Source: Prorocentrum cordatum (taxonomy: Eukaryota > Sar > Dinophyceae > Prorocentrales > Prorocentraceae). From it: 64,000 bases of DNA. A program made the position numbers and the translations under genes. Of the stretch, positions 25,642 to 41,450 are shown piece by piece (within the stretch, counting starts at the first letter, position 1; every line of letters starts with the position of its first letter). The stretch covers positions 1-64,000 of the forward strand of contig CAUYUJ010003597.1 in assembly GCA_963575745.1 (NCBI GenBank), written 5' to 3'. A model generated the notes under the pieces. The model saw only the letters and a program-made list of their open reading frames with translations, did not search any database and had not been told where the DNA came from.

Positions 25642-25987
25642 ATATATATATATATATATATATATATACATTCATACATACATACATACAGACATACATA
25701 CATACACACACATACATACATACACATGCACATACATACATACATACCTACCTACATACATACATACATGCATGCATATATACATGCATACATACATACA
25801 TACATCCATACATGCACACATGCATGCATACATACACACATACATGCATACATGCATACATACATGCATGCATACATACATACATGCATGTACATATATA
25901 TACATACATACACACACATATGCATGTGCACTCATTAGCATACATATGCATACATATAAATACATATACCTACATATATATATATAC
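25642..25987. repeat. (AT)n then (CATA)n microsatellite
   Basis: 27 bp of AT followed by about 310 bp of imperfect CATA with TGCA variants. It leads directly to hairpin copy B. Open frames here are repeat artefacts. Confidence 0.95.
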
Positions 25988-26025
25988 ACTAGAACCACGC
26001 GCGCGCTTCGCGCGCTTAGTCCTAG
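25988..26025 (+). repeat. Terminal hairpin element, copy B
   Basis: actagaacc, GC stem with TTCG loop, then cgcgcttagtcctag; the right outer arm has diverged from ggttctag. Confidence 0.75.
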
Positions 26026-26579
26026 CGCGGACTTCCCCGATTGTGAACGCGAGCTCGCCCCACACGGGAGCGTGCTGCCAGAAGGACCGCTGTCGAAAGA
26101 ACGGCGGGGCTCTTCCGGCCACGGCGAGGGTCTTGGCCACAAAGAGGTCCCCCGGCCTGGAGCTAGGCAGCAGCACGACGAGCCAGAGCCGCTCCTGTGC
26201 CCAAGGCGGTCCTTGCTTCGGCGTCCTGGCCGGGCTCATTGCATGCTCAACGAGAGCTTCACCAACTACATCAAAACGCGGACTACAACAACCGCACCCT
26301 GATTATTCTGATGACTCAAATCGTGTCGACAGTGTTGCAGCATACGGCTCTGGTAAGAAAGGATCGGAGGAGGAGGAGGAGGAGGAAGAGGAACGCCAGC
26401 CCTGCCTGGACGAGAAGACCCCAGCCAGCGCAAGGAGAGTCTTGCTTCTTCCATGGAGTGAGGAGGAAGACTGGGCGAACGAGGAGAATTAGTCCCCAAG
26501 GGAACCCACAGGACAGCCTCAAGTGACAAAACCATATCTGATTTGTCTTTAAACGGTTCTCGCATTCTCGCCAGCTCGG
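26026..26579. other. Single-copy-looking spacer
   Basis: No recognised gene. The minus strand at about 26040-26225 reads protein-like (RLWLVVLLPSSRPGDLFV, WGELAFTIGEVRA) and could be an exon relic, but no splice context or homology supports it. A GGA-rich stretch lies at 26363-26391. Confidence 0.35.
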
Positions 26580-29330
26580 GGCTATGAACCCCGAGGAGAA
26601 GGTGGCCCAAGATGATCCCCAGGAGGGGCCGGAGAGGCCCGCAAGGGGGAACTCGTGGGGGCTGTTTGGGAGCCTCTTGAAGCCTCGTTTGGGCCTCCTG
26701 GGTGCCTCTTGGGGGTCTCCTGGGGCCTCTTGGGGCCCCTTTGGGGCCTCCCGGGGCCCGGTGGAGGCGGGAGGCTCGAATTTCTGGTTCGCGGTTCCCC
26801 TCTTGGGGCCCTCTGGGGGCCGTCTTGGGCCTCTCTTCGCCCGTCTTGGGCGCGTCTTGGGCCGCCTTGGGGCCCTCCAGAGCCGTCTTGAGGGCCTCTT
26901 GGAGGCCTCTTGGGCCGTCTTGGGGCGTCCGCGGGGGGCCTTTGAGCCAGCGTCGGTCAGCTGAAAAGGCGGGAAAGGCAAAATGTGTCCAAAACCTTAA
27001 TAAAAGTAACGATTTGGGCCTCTTGGGGCCCTCTGGGGGGGCCTCTTGGAGGCCTCTTGGAGCGTCTTGGGAGCCTCTGTGGCCGTCTTGGGCTTATCTT
27101 GGGCATCTTGGGGCCCTCTTGGCGCCCTCCTGGGCCTCTTGGAGCCTGCTGGGCCTGCATGGTTCTAGCCCAGGCCGGGGGGCGCTGGACGATCTTGGAC
27201 AACGCTATCAAGCACAGGCGCGCGACGGCATCTGAGGAGCTTCTGGGGTGTTCCGCATGCTTCGTCAACTGGCTGTTGGAGGCACCTCTTGGGTGCTTCT
27301 TGGGGGGGCGTCTGAGGGCCTCTTGGGGGCATGGGTTCTGTAATTTGAAGCCGTCATTGGCCGTCTTGGCTGCGTGGAGGCCCGACTTGAGGCCACCTGC
27401 TGCCAGATTGAGGCAATCCGGGAGCCTCCCGGGAGCGTCCTGGAAGCAGTTTTGACGCATCGAGGGCACTCTTGGGCTAGTTTAAAGCCTCTTGGACGTC
27501 TCCTACGGGCCTTTGAGGCCCTCGGGAAGCTTTTGGGGTCCTCGTCGGACCACTTGGGGGCCTCTTGCGGCCCCCTGTGGGCCTTGTGGGGGGACCGCTC
27601 TGCTGTTGGGTCGCGTTCCCCTTCTTGGGCCTCTCTTGGGGCTCTTGGGGCCCTCTGGGGCCGTCTTGGGCGCCTCAAGCACCGTCTTGGGGCCCTCGCG
27701 GGCCGTCTTGGGGCCCTCTTGGAGGCCTCTTCCTCTATATGGGAGCGGTATTGGAAGCCTCTTGGGCCGTGTTGGACATCGGGATGCCAAAGGCAGAAAA
27801 CAACGTAGAACCCGTCAAAGCCCAAACGTAAAACAATGAGTTCTGCCTCTTGGGGCCACCTTGGGAGATCTCTTGGAACCTCGTCGGCCCTCTTGGGAGC
27901 TTCTCAGGGGCCTCTTGGATCCGATTGGGGGCATCTTGGGTCTTCCCGAGAACCCCTCGGGGTAGAAAGCTCGGATTCTCGATTCATGTTTCCCTTCTTG
28001 GGGCTCTCTTGGCACCGCCTTGGGGCCCTCTCGGGCGCCTCGGGCACCGCCTTGGGGCCCTCGTGGGCCGCCCAGGGCCCTCGTGTAAGCCTCTTCGGCT
28101 ATCTTCGAGCTGTCTTGGAGACCTCTTCCTCCTCCTCGTCCCCCTCCTCCTCCTCCTCCCACTCCAGCTCTCTCTCCTCCTGATCTTCCTCCTCCTCCTG
28201 CAGCGTGTTCCGGAAGGCTCCCGCCGGAACATGCTGTGCACAAGTGCTGTCACTGCTCCCGCCACCGTGCCCTGGGTGGTGGGTCAGAGGCCTCATGGGT
28301 GTTGGTTTGGATCTCGTGGTTGGCCTGTCGGGGACGTCGTGAAGGCAGTTTCGCAGTTTCTCGGTAGCCGTTTTGGGACCGTTGTGGGGCCTCCTCGTGG
28401 CTGTTTCGTGGCCTCTTTAGGCCTCGTTTGGGCCTCCTGGGTGCCTCTTGGGGGCCTCCTGGGGCCTCTTGGGGGCTCCTTGGGGCCTCCTGGGGCACTC
28501 TTCAAGCCGGAAGGTCGAATCTTGGAGTCGTGGTCCCCGTCTTAGGCGCATCTTGGGGCCGTCTTGGGGCTCTGTTGGGCTGTCTTGGGCGACTCTGGGG
28601 CCCTCTTGGGGCCCTCTTGGGCCGTCTTGGGGCGCTCCTGGGGGCCTATTGAGCCGTCTTGGAACGTCGGACAGCCGAAAAGGCTGGAAGGCCAAAATCG
28701 TTCGAAAACCTTCGTAAAATTGACGATTTCGGTCTCTGGAAGCGCTCTGGAGAGGCGTCTTGAAGCGTCGTGGAGTGCCTTGGGGGGCCTCTCGGGCCGT
28801 CTTGGGCCCATCTTGGGCGTCCTGGAGCGGTCTTTCGGCGACTCGGGGCCCGCTTGGGCCGTCTTTGGGCTCTCTTCGCCCGTCTTGAGCGCGTTTGGGG
28901 CCGTCTTGGGGCCCTCCAGAGCCGTCTTGAGCCCCTCTTGGAGGCCTCTTGGGCTCTCTTGGGGCGTCCGCGGGGGGCCTTTGAGCCGTCGTGGAGCGTC
29001 GGAAAGCTGAGAAGGCGGGAAAAGCAAAATGTGTCCAAAACCTTCGTAAAATAAATGATTTCGGCCTCGTGAAGCGCTTTGGAGAGGCGTCTGGAAACGT
29101 CGTGGAGTGCCTTGGGGAGCCTCTCGGGCCGTCTTGAGCCTATCTTGGGCGTCCTGGAGCGGTCTTTCGGCGACTCGGGGCCCGCTTCTGGATGCCCTCC
29201 TGGACTATTTTGGACCTCCCCGGCCGCCCCGGGCCCAGGACGCGGAAACCCTGTAAAAACACAGGGAAAATGAGCCCCCGTCCCCCCTTGGGGGGTGGAG
29301 GCACCTGTCCTGGGGCCCCCGGCCTCGCCC
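26580..29330 (+). repeat. Satellite block, diverged ~387 bp family
   Basis: Continuous cctcttggggcc-type sequence with A/T-rich cores at about 26962-27015, 27785-27840, 28670-28730 and 29003-29060 (gcgggaaa, aaaaccttcgtaaaa). An unrelated CTC-rich stretch lies at 28125-28200. Long frames on both strands are produced by the absence of stops in the unit. The block ends in a GC-rich box before the AT tract. Confidence 0.85.
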
Positions 29331-29332
29331 CC

Positions 29333-29336
<4 letters not shown>

Positions 29337-29386
<50 letters not shown>

Positions 29387-30003
29387 CTGTACATACATAT
29401 GCATACCTATACATACATGCACTTGCATAGACACACATGCATACATACACTTGCATACAAACATGCATACATGCATACATGCATACATGCATACATGCAT
29501 ACATGCATACATGCATACATACATACATACATACATACATACATACATACATACATACATACATACATACACACACACATATACATACATACATACATAC
29601 ATACATACATACATACATACATACATACATACATACATACATACATACATACATACATACATACACATACATGCATGCATGCATGCATGCATGCACATAC
29701 ATACATACAACATACATACATACATACATACATACATACATACATACATACATACATACATGCATGCATGCATGCATGCATGCATGCATACATACATACA
29801 TACATACATACATACATACATACATACATACATACATGTATATACATACATACGTATATACATACATACATACATACATACATACATACATACATACATA
29901 CATACATGCATGCATGCATGCATACATACATACATACATGCATCCACACATACATGCATACAGGCACAGAGACAGATATACAGACATACATATATGCATA
30001 TAT
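29337..30003. repeat. (AT)n then long (CATA)n microsatellite
   Basis: About 36 bp of AT, then some 630 bp of CATA with blocks of CATG variants (29670-29690, 29760-29790). Same order as at 25642. Confidence 0.96.
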
Positions 30004-30046
30004 ACTAGTAAAACCACGCGCGTTTTGCGCGCGCTTAGGTTCTAGT
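30004..30046 (+). repeat. Terminal hairpin element, copy C
   Basis: actagtaaaacc, GC stem around TTTT, then gcttaggttctagt. Downstream cac...tgcgcc matches the sequence after copy A. Confidence 0.8.
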
Positions 30047-30140
30047 CACACTTGCGCCCACTCTTAACATTGGCAATGCCGCCATGGCTACGACTTCTTT
30101 TTGCGCCATCACCGCGTTCAGGACTAGGAGGCCCAAACAG

Positions 30141-30157
30141 CTTGAGCCAAAATGGCT
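30141..30157 (-). other. Spliced-leader relic 1 (antisense)
   Basis: CTTGAGCCAAAATGGCT is the exact reverse complement of the last 17 nt of the dinoflagellate trans-spliced leader. It lies in a 42 bp tandem duplication, so a second copy follows. It marks a processed, trans-spliced transcript copied into the genome on the minus strand. Confidence 0.75.
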
Positions 30158-30182
30158 TCCACGGCCCAGGAGGCCCAAACAG

Positions 30183-30199
30183 CTTGAGCCAAAATGGCT
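30183..30199 (-). other. Spliced-leader relic 2 (antisense)
   Basis: Same 17 nt as at 30141, within a second copy of aggaggcccaaacag plus leader. On the minus strand both leaders are followed by ctgtttgggcctcct. The 42 bp spacing suggests a local duplication of one insertion or recycled leader addition. Confidence 0.75.
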
Positions 30200-30279
30200 T
30201 CAGTTTGGAGCAGGGCGTGCATGCGCAGCGACGGGCGGGCGCGGGAGCGGCAAGAGTATTTGAGGGCGTCCGGTCAGAG

Positions 30280-31945
30280 AGCTGTTTGGGGCCTCTTGGG
30301 AGCTGCTCGGGGGCCTCTTGGAGGGTTCTGGGAGGAGTCTGGGGCTGCTTGGGGGCGTCCTGGGCGCCTCTTGGGCCACCTGGGGGGCCTCTTGGGGCCG
30401 AGGGTCCGAAAAATCCATTGGGATCCCCCCCGTGTTGGGGGCCTCTTGGGCCGTCTTGGGCCGCTTTTGGGCCGTCTTGGGGCTCGCTTGGGGGCCTCCT
30501 GGGCTGTCTTGGGGCTCTCTTGGGCCGTCATGGGGCTCCCTTGGGGTCCTCTTGGGCCGTCTTGGGGCTCTCTTGGGCGGCTCCAAGGGCGTCTTGGAGC
30601 GTCGGAAATCTGGAAAAGCGGGAAAGCAAAAAACATCGTAAGAACCAATGAACAAAAAAACAATTTTGGTCTCGTGAGGCCATCTCGGATCGCCTCTCGG
30701 AGTTCTCTGGGGGGGTTCTTGGATACCTCTGGGGCTGCTTGGGGGCCTCCTGGGCGCCTCTTGGGCCACCTGGGGGCTTCTTGGGGCCGAGGGCCCGCAC
30801 AGTCCATTCGGATCCCCCCCGTCTTGGGGGCCTCTTGGGGCTCGCTTGGGGGCCTCCTGGGCTGTCTTGGGGCTCTCTTGGGGTCCTCTTGGGCCGTCTT
30901 GGGGCTCTCTTGGGCGGCTCCAAGGGCGTCCTGGAGCGTCGGAAATCTGGAAAAGCGAGAAAGCAAAAAACATCGCAAAAAAACAACTGGAAATCAACAA
31001 ATTTGGTCTCGTGAGGCCATCTCGGATCGCCTCTCGGAGTTCTCTGGGGGGGTTCTTGGAGGCCTCTGGGGCTGCTTGGGGGCGTCCTGGGCGCCTCTTG
31101 GGGCTCCTGGGAGCTTCTTGGGGCCGACGGCCCGAAAAGTCCATTCGGATCTCCCCGTCTTGGGAGCCTTTTGGGCCGTCTTGGGCGACTCTTGGGCCTT
31201 CTTGGGGCCCGCGGGGGGGCCTCCTGCGCCGTCTAGAGGCTCTCGTGGGCAAACATGAGGCTCCATTGGGGTCCTCTTGGGCTGTCTTGGGGCTCCCGTG
31301 GGGGCCTCCAGGGCCGTCTTGGAGCGTCGGAAAGCTGGAAAAGCGAGAAAGCAAAAAACATCGTAAGAACCAATGAAAATCAACGATTTTGGCCTCGTGA
31401 GGCCATCTCGGAACGCCTCTCGAAGCTCTCTTGGGGGGGTTCTTGGAGGCCTCGGGGGCTGCTTGGGAGCCTCCTGGGCGCCTCTTGGGGCTCCTGGGAG
31501 CTTCTTGGGGCCGACGGCCCGAAAAGTCCATTCGGATCTCCCCGTCTTGGGAGCCTTTTGGGCCGTCTTGGGCGACTCTTGGGCCTTCTTGGGGCCCGCG
31601 GGGGGGCCTCCTGCGCCGTCTAGAGGCTCTCGTGGGCAAACATGAGGCTCCATTGGGGTCCTGTTGGGCCGTCTTGGGGCTCCCGTGGGCGGCTCCAAGG
31701 GCCGTCTTGGAGCGTCGGAAAGCTGGAAAAGCGAGAAAGCAAAAAACATACGAAAGATAACAATGAAAATTAACGATGTTGGCCTCGTGAGGCCATCTTG
31801 GAAGGCCTCTCGGAGCTCTGTTGGGGTTCTGTTTGGCCACGTTGGGGCCATACAAACTTTTCTGGGGAGGCTTTGGGAGGCTCCCCGGGGACTTCTGGGA
31901 GGCGTCCTGGGAGCGCCCCAAGAGCCCCGGAACCCCCATGCGCAC
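30280..31945 (+). repeat. ~387 bp satellite, four to five monomers
   Basis: The landmark gtcggaaa(t/g)ctgg falls at 30601, 30938, 31326 and 31713 (spacing 337, 388, 387). Each is followed by an A-rich core (gaaagcaaaaaacat). Monomers at 31020-31330 and 31405-31715 are almost identical. Long frames on both strands are repeat artefacts. Confidence 0.92.
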
Positions 31946-32706
31946 CCGAGGTCGCGGTCCCGGGCGCCCCAGTCTCGTGCACGGGGATGTACATTACATT
32001 ACAGCGCATTACATTACATTACATTACATTACATTACATTGCGTTACATTACATTGCATTATATCACATCACATTACATTGCATTACATTGCATTACATT
32101 ACATTACAATACATTACATTACATTACCTTACATTACATGGCATGACATGACATGACATGACATGACATGGCATGGCATGGCATGGCACGGCATGGCATG
32201 ACATGACATGACATGGCATGACATGCCATGACATCACATGACATTACATTACATTACCTGACATGACATGACATGACATGGCATGGCATGGCATGGCATG
32301 ACATTACAGTACATTACATTACATCACAATACAATACATTACATTACATTACAATACATGACATGGCATGACATTACATGACATGACATGACATGACATG
32401 ACATGGCATGGCATGACATGACATTACATTACACTACATTACATCGCATTACATTTACATTTACATTTACATGTACATTTACATTTACATTTACATGTAC
32501 ATTTACATTTACATTTACATTTACATTTACATTACATTGCATTACATTACATTACATCACATTACATTACATTACATTACATTACAGTACATTGCATTGC
32601 ATTACATTATATTACATACGTATATATTATGTATATACATACGTACATACATACATACATACATACATACATACATACATACATACATACATACATACAC
32701 ACACAT
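31946..32706. repeat. GC-rich box, (ACATT)n/(ACATG)n pentanucleotide tract, short (CATA)n
   Basis: The GC-rich box (to about 31986) matches 25593-25641. It is followed by about 640 bp of ACATT, ACATG and ACATTT repeats, then CATA at 32636-32703. Here the microsatellite leads into the long-hairpin repeat instead of the short hairpin. Confidence 0.93.
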
Positions 32707-33234
32707 AAACATAAAAACTACGCTCCGCGCGGATTTCGTGGATCTGCGCTGGACCCCCTCCCTGGCGGCGCCGGAGGCGCCGCCGGGGGGCCCCAGCGCG
32801 GATCCAAGAAGTCCGCGCGGAGCGCCACAAGTTTATGTTTGTGGCGTTGTTTCTTCTGCGCTTGCAGTCCTCGGTCCTCGGTCGTCGCTGCCTGCCCTCC
32901 ATGGACCACATCGGTCGGCCCCCCTCGGGTCTGGAGGGGTTGCCGGAGGCGTGGCCCTGGCCCGAAGAGGCGCCCAGGCCCTTCCCGGCTCCGCGCGCAG
33001 GCTGCCAGAGCCCTGGCAAAGGGGCCCTCTGGGCTTCCCTCGGAGTCCAGCGTCGACCGTTTCGGCCATCGCTCGGACAAGCATTCCTCGTACATGTTTC
33101 GGATTCGCGCGTGTACTTGCTCGCAGGATGACCTGGAAGGCTCTTCGATGGCCCTCGCCGAGAAAAAATGCACACGGCCGAGCGATGCCAAGGGCTCAGG
33201 ATTCGCCCCAGGAAGTCTGGAGTATCAAGCGGCC
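32707..33234 (+). repeat. Long-hairpin repeat, copy 1
   Basis: 528 bp matching 59648-60192. Near its left end 32721-32752 and 32793-32824 are 32 bp inverted arms (three mismatches) around a GC-rich loop that can itself fold. The minus strand keeps a protein-like stretch in both copies (IEEPSRSSCEQVHARIRNMY, LSERWPKRSTLDSE), so part may descend from a gene exon. No target duplication is visible. Confidence 0.85.
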
Positions 33235-33659
33235 CTCGTCTCTGGGGATCTGGAGCTCGCACGGAGCACCACACAAACCCAAAGATCCTGGAACACATCA
33301 TTATCGTGGCCCCTGGGTCTTCCAAGAGGGCCGGGGCTCGAACGCCCGCGTCCACGCCGTCGGAGGAGGGGATGACCCAAAATGACACGTCCGAGCGACG
33401 CCAAGCCGTACAGTGTGCCCCCAGATTTTTGTACGCCCGACATGGGTCCAGGAAAAAATGGGTACGATGCCTAGCGGGCGAAGAATGGAATAAATTCCGC
33501 AGGTCCGGCGTGCGAGTTTCAAAAAATCCTGAGCTACAGCCTACAGCCTGAGCTTCAGCTCTGCTGGGGAGGCCGGGGAGGCTCTGCAAGGGAAGGGGGG
33601 GGGGGGCGCCTGTGCTCCGCTTTCTGGGCGGGGCTGGGACGCGTAAAAATCTGCTAAAT
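33235..33659. other. Spacer, nothing recognised
   Basis: Mixed sequence with a 14-base G run near 33595-33608. No gene, RNA or clear repeat seen. Confidence 0.5.
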
Positions 33660-34130
33660 TCCCACCCCTTGGGCCAGAGAGCCCAAAATGGCCGCCATGT
33701 ATTTCCCAGACGGCTCAAGATGCACCCAAGATGGCCCAGGATGCCCTCCCAAAAAGGCCCGAAGAGGCCCAAAGCATTAAATTCATAAATGCTGTTGACG
33801 GCCCCAGAGGCCCCCAAGATCGCCCCATAGGCCTCTAAGATGGTCCTACGACGGCCCAAGAGGCGATTAAGAAAGCCCCAAGAGGGTCCCAAGACGGCCC
33901 CATATAGGCCCCCAAGTCGGCCAAGATAGCCTCCAAGCAGGCCCTGAAGCGCCCCCAGACTGCTCCCAGACGGCACAGCGAAGCGCCCAGACATCTTCCG
34001 ACGGCGTCCGACGGGCCAGGAACGCCCTCAGACAGCCAAAAAGGCTTCAAAGAAGCTCCCAAGAGGCTCAAAGACCCCCTCAAGAGGTCTCCTCCTACGA
34101 CGGCCCCAAGAGGGCCCCGTAGGCCTCCAA
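33660..34130 (-). repeat. ~387 bp satellite relic, opposite orientation
   Basis: gcccaagatggccc and cccaagaggcc strings are the reverse complement of the satellite unit. Strongly diverged. Confidence 0.75.
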
Positions 34131-34143
34131 GCGAACCCGAGCA

Positions 34144-34419
34144 TCATCGGGAGCGCCGCGGATCGGCGGCACTGTCCGAGGCCACTGCAGGAAACGTTTC
34201 TGCCGTCGGGGACGCCTGCCACGTAGGGTTATAAACTCTCCAGCCGCCCAGGGGGCAGGCGTCCACGACGGCGGAAAAGTTTATCTTATACCTCTCTTCG
34301 CCCCCTAAGATGCCAAACATGTCTTGTCCAAAACCGACAGCGGCCGCTGTCAGGCAGGCGGCCTCCTGTCTCAAATGGACAACAAACGCGGGGACGCCGA
34401 CAGCAGCTCCTGTTCTCAA
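34144..34419 (-). CDS. Possible exon, 91 codons, unknown
   Basis: Minus-strand frame with balanced composition (VGVPAFVVHLRQEAACLTAA, FGQDMFGILGGEERYKINFS, then VVDACPLGGWRVYNPTW). No ATG at the start of the open stretch, no family recognised, no clear splice sites. The plus strand is also open here (from 34310). Low confidence. Confidence 0.22.
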   Translation of the reverse strand: MRTGAAVGVPAFVVHLRQEAACLTAAAVGFGQDMFGILGGEERYKINFSAVVDACPLGGWRVYNPTWQASPTAETFPAVASDSAADPRRSR

Positions 34420-35034
34420 AATTGCTGGTAGTCGTACACACTATTTCCGTACCCATTCCGATCGTACCGAGATCTCTTACAGCAAGAGTTCTCAACGCAC
34501 GGGCGGGGAGGAAGCGCCGGCGGGTCCGCGCAGGGTTGCACTTGACCCGCACGGCCTCAAGTGCAGAGCACTGCTCACTCCCGTGGCCCTCGCCCCTCTG
34601 CACGCAGCGCCCGCCCTGGCCCAGCCGCACAGGCCAACCCTACCTGCCAGCCCTTCCCCCTGCGCACACGCGGTCCTCCGCCCCCGCCGAACCTCCTACG
34701 GCAGGCCCATGTCGTGCCGAGTTCGGCGTCGGCCTCTGGCACCGCGGGGATCGTTCGGCCTCGAAGGACTGGCCGCTGCTGAGACGTCGGATCGCTCAAC
34801 ATCGACCGGCTCCGGGTCCCCGGCGGCGACCAACGCGGAACGCCAGCGGCGGGGTCGCCGCCGGAGGACCCGACGCGAACCGACCGTTCCATCTCCAATC
34901 GTGTGCACCCGCTGCAGCCGATCCCCCGCTCATCTCGCCATCCACCCGGGCGGGGGCTCACCCAGCGCCGCGACGACAGCGCACGCCGCCAGGGCGCGGC
35001 GAGCCGCCCTGCGGCCCGCGCCCGTCACGGTCGT
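34420..35034. other. GC-rich spacer
   Basis: No convincing gene. Open frames run through it into the following trinucleotide repeat on both strands. Confidence 0.4.
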
Positions 35035-35072
35035 CGTCGTCGCCCTCCTCCTCCTCCTCCTCCTCCTCCTCC

Positions 35073-35105
<33 letters not shown>

Positions 35106-35240
35106 TTCTCCTCCTCTTCCTCCTCCTCCTCCTCCTCCTCGTCCTCGTCGTCGTCGTCTTTGTCGTCGTCGTTCCTCCTCCCTCCTTCCTCCTGCCTCGA
35201 TTCTTGCTCTCGCCCTCTCCCTCCTCCTCCTCCCTCCTCC
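35035..35240. repeat. (CTC)n microsatellite
   Basis: CTC with CGT interruptions, merging into the ATC tract. Further CTC blocks lie at 35405-35730. Confidence 0.95.
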
Positions 35241-38660
<3,420 letters not shown>

Positions 38661-39510
38661 AGGATTCGGAGGTTACCAAACCAAAAGGGGTGGGGCAGGA
38701 GGAGAGCTGAGATAGTAGGCGGGAGGGAGGAGGGAGGACTACCGAAGGCACAACGCTTTCACCATACTGCCATGACTCAATTGAAAAGAACACCTGACGG
38801 CCACACCCTGACAAGGAAAACATCCCGCGAGCACCGTGCCAAGCCCTCAATCATACTCCTGCCAATGAACACAGCTCATGCTCCTGCACAGCTGCGCATT
38901 TATTACGGCAATCCACAGAACTGATCAAAACTGAATGCTGAAAAGAAATCCATTTCATCCATATGAACACAAGCGTCACAGCCCTCTGCGCGACAATCAA
39001 AGTCGGCCAGCTTAGATTTACCTTCTATCGTCATCGGGAGGAGCCGCACGCAGTAGGTCGAAATACTCGCGCGGTAGACCCAAAGTCCCCTCAGCACCAC
39101 GTGAAGGTGAAGGCCGGGCCGGGCGAGCGATTCGATAGCAAATGCCTGTGGCCTGCTGCCTGAGCCGATTCTTGAGGGAGGGGATGGAGGGGAGAGGGGA
39201 GGGAAGGTAGGAAGGGAGGAATGGACGGGGTGGAACTGAGGGAAGGACAAGACGGAGGGAGGGGAGCGGAGGAGCCCTCCCCCAGGCAGGGGCAGGAGGT
39301 GGAGGGGCAGCGAGTGAGGGAGGGACGGAAGGACGGAGGAATTACGAGAAGGAAAGACTGAGGGAGGGGAGAGAGGGGGGAGGAAGGGAGCGGAACAGGA
39401 AAATAAGACAGAAAGAGGGGGAGGGGAGGAGTGGGAGGAGTGAAAGGGAGCAAGGGAGGAAAAGAGATAGAGGGCGAGAGGGAAGGGAGGAGAGGGAAGG
39501 ACGGGGAGGA

Positions 39511-39511
<1 letters not shown>
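38661..39511. other. Spacer and purine-rich tract
   Basis: 38661-39160 is mixed sequence without a recognised gene. 39170-39511 is almost pure purine on the plus strand (gggagg/ggaagg), which could form triplex DNA. Confidence 0.6.
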
Positions 39512-39544
<33 letters not shown>

Positions 39545-39640
39545 AGACGACGACGACGACGACGACGGCAGCGCAGGCGGCTGCGGCGACAGCGGCGACA
39601 GCGACGGCAGAAGCGACGGCCACGGCGCGACGGCGACAGC
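39512..39640. repeat. (CGA)n microsatellite
   Basis: Pure then degenerate CGA/CGG/GCGA. Confidence 0.9.
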
Positions 39641-39893
39641 GGCGATGACGACCCCCTGAGGTCTCCCAAGAACCCCAACCGACAACCTCAACGGTCCCCA
39701 GAGACCCTGAGAGATCCCCAGAAGCCTCCAGAGGCCTCAGAAGACCTCCAGAGGCGCAAGAAGGACAGAAAATGCGAAACCAAACTCGATCCTTGGCAGT
39801 CGATCTCGACCCTCGATCCTCGAACCTTGACGGCGGCGGCCGCATCGGGCAGAGGTGCAGTGCCACGCGGGCGCAGCCACCACGACTACAATC
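39641..39893. other. Spacer, nothing recognised
   Basis: Contains short cccagag strings (39690-39755) of satellite type. No gene. Confidence 0.5.
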
Positions 39894-40135
<242 letters not shown>

Positions 40136-41200
40136 GCACCCACGGCCGCCACGGCCGCGGCCAGAGCGGCGGGGGGAGGCGCTCGCACCTCCTCCGCAGG
40201 CCCAGCGCAAGCCGCCACGCCGCCGCGCGCAGGCGCGGCCGTGCTGGCAGGGCCATCGGCGGCGGCGGGGGGCCGCGGCGGCGGCCCGAGGGCGCGCCTA
40301 GGCCTCCTCCCTACTGCGGGGGGGTCGGGAGCGGAGGGAGGGAGTGCAAGACGAAAACAGGACGAGGATAACATCGTGCGAAAATAGCTGGAGAAGCTCT
40401 GAGAGCCGGCGGCTTTGGGGGATGCCTCGGGCGCCGCGGCCTTCTCAACGGATTTATCCTCGCCCAAGCCCCGTCCGATCCTGGGAATTTTCTTCACGAC
40501 GACGAAGGGCTAGTAGGCCCGAGTGGGAGGCCGCGGAGCCTGACTGGGCCAGATTACGCCCGGGGCTAAGCTGGAGTAAATGAGATCAAGCCAGCTTAAG
40601 AGGGAGTGAACCAGAGTTGGCCAACTGCAAAGATGGACCAGCGCCAAAGAAACATGACGTAGGAAGGCGTTGAAAATAGACTGTGTATCCGCCCGCCCCA
40701 TCGAGAAGAGAGAAGAGGGAAAGCCGTTCGATTCCTAGCACAAACAAGCGCGTCAAATAATGGGAATTACCCAAACAGTGTTTGAACTTAGGCGTTTTTT
40801 TTCGTAAGGAGCTGGGCCTTCTGTGTCGGTCCAGCCGGCTTGTGACCGCCCGTCGCCGCCAGTCGCCGCCGCCCGTCGCCGCACCATTTTGGTCAACATT
40901 CTGATTGTGCGAAATTCGCAATTTGGACTGTGCGCGGGTCCGGCCAGCTTGTGGCTGGCCGTCGCCACCCGTCGATGCCGTCCGTCGCCATTCCACACAC
41001 TCTTTCTGAAATGGAATTAAGATCTGAAGCTTTCCACCCCTCGGACTGATCCGTTATCCCTGGGGATGTGCAATGTACATAACTATTATCTGCCCAATCG
41101 TTCATTCGAAATATGTACTCTGGTCATCACAGCTAAACGCCGATCCCCTTTCTGTTCGTCTAATTGACACTATGCGCGCACACTCGTCAATCATCGCATT
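40136..41200. other. Spacer, no gene recognised
   Basis: GC-rich to 40440, then mixed. A small hairpin ggccagc/gctggcc lies near 40941-40958, and two similar blocks (ccggcttgtgaccgcc at about 40832; ggccagcttgtggctgg at about 40941) suggest an old local duplication. accattttggtcaa at 40882 resembles the spliced leader but has a deletion. Confidence 0.45.
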
Positions 41201-41210
41201 TCAACAACAC

Positions 41211-41268
41211 ATCGCCCCCCCCCCCCCCCCCCCACCCCCCCCAACAAAAAAAAAAAAAAAAAAAACCT
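41211..41268. repeat. Poly-C then poly-A run
   Basis: A C run with one A interruption followed by about 20 A. No sign that it ends a retroposed transcript. Confidence 0.8.
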
Positions 41269-41367
41269 CTGATTAGCTTACCCTTTGCCCTTTCCTCCTC
41301 CCCCTGGCGGACACCCTCTCCTCTCGCCCTCTGCACTGCCCTCTCTTCCTCCTTCTATTTCTCTTTC

Positions 41368-41450
41368 TCCTTCCTCCTCCTCCTCCTCCTCCTCCTCTCC
41401 TCCTCCTCCTCCTCCTCCTCTCGCGCCACCTCCTCCTCGTCGTCGCCCTC
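41368..41450. repeat. (CTC)n microsatellite
   Basis: CTC tract with cgcgccac interruption. Confidence 0.9.

Noticed and set aside
30200-31945. 581-codon minus and 354-codon plus open frames
   Set aside because: Both strands and several frames are open because the satellite unit lacks stops; a period of 386-388 shifts frame between units and there is no codon bias.
40882-40895. Spliced-leader-like accattttggtcaa
   Set aside because: One base is deleted from the leader core and the match is short; chance is likely.
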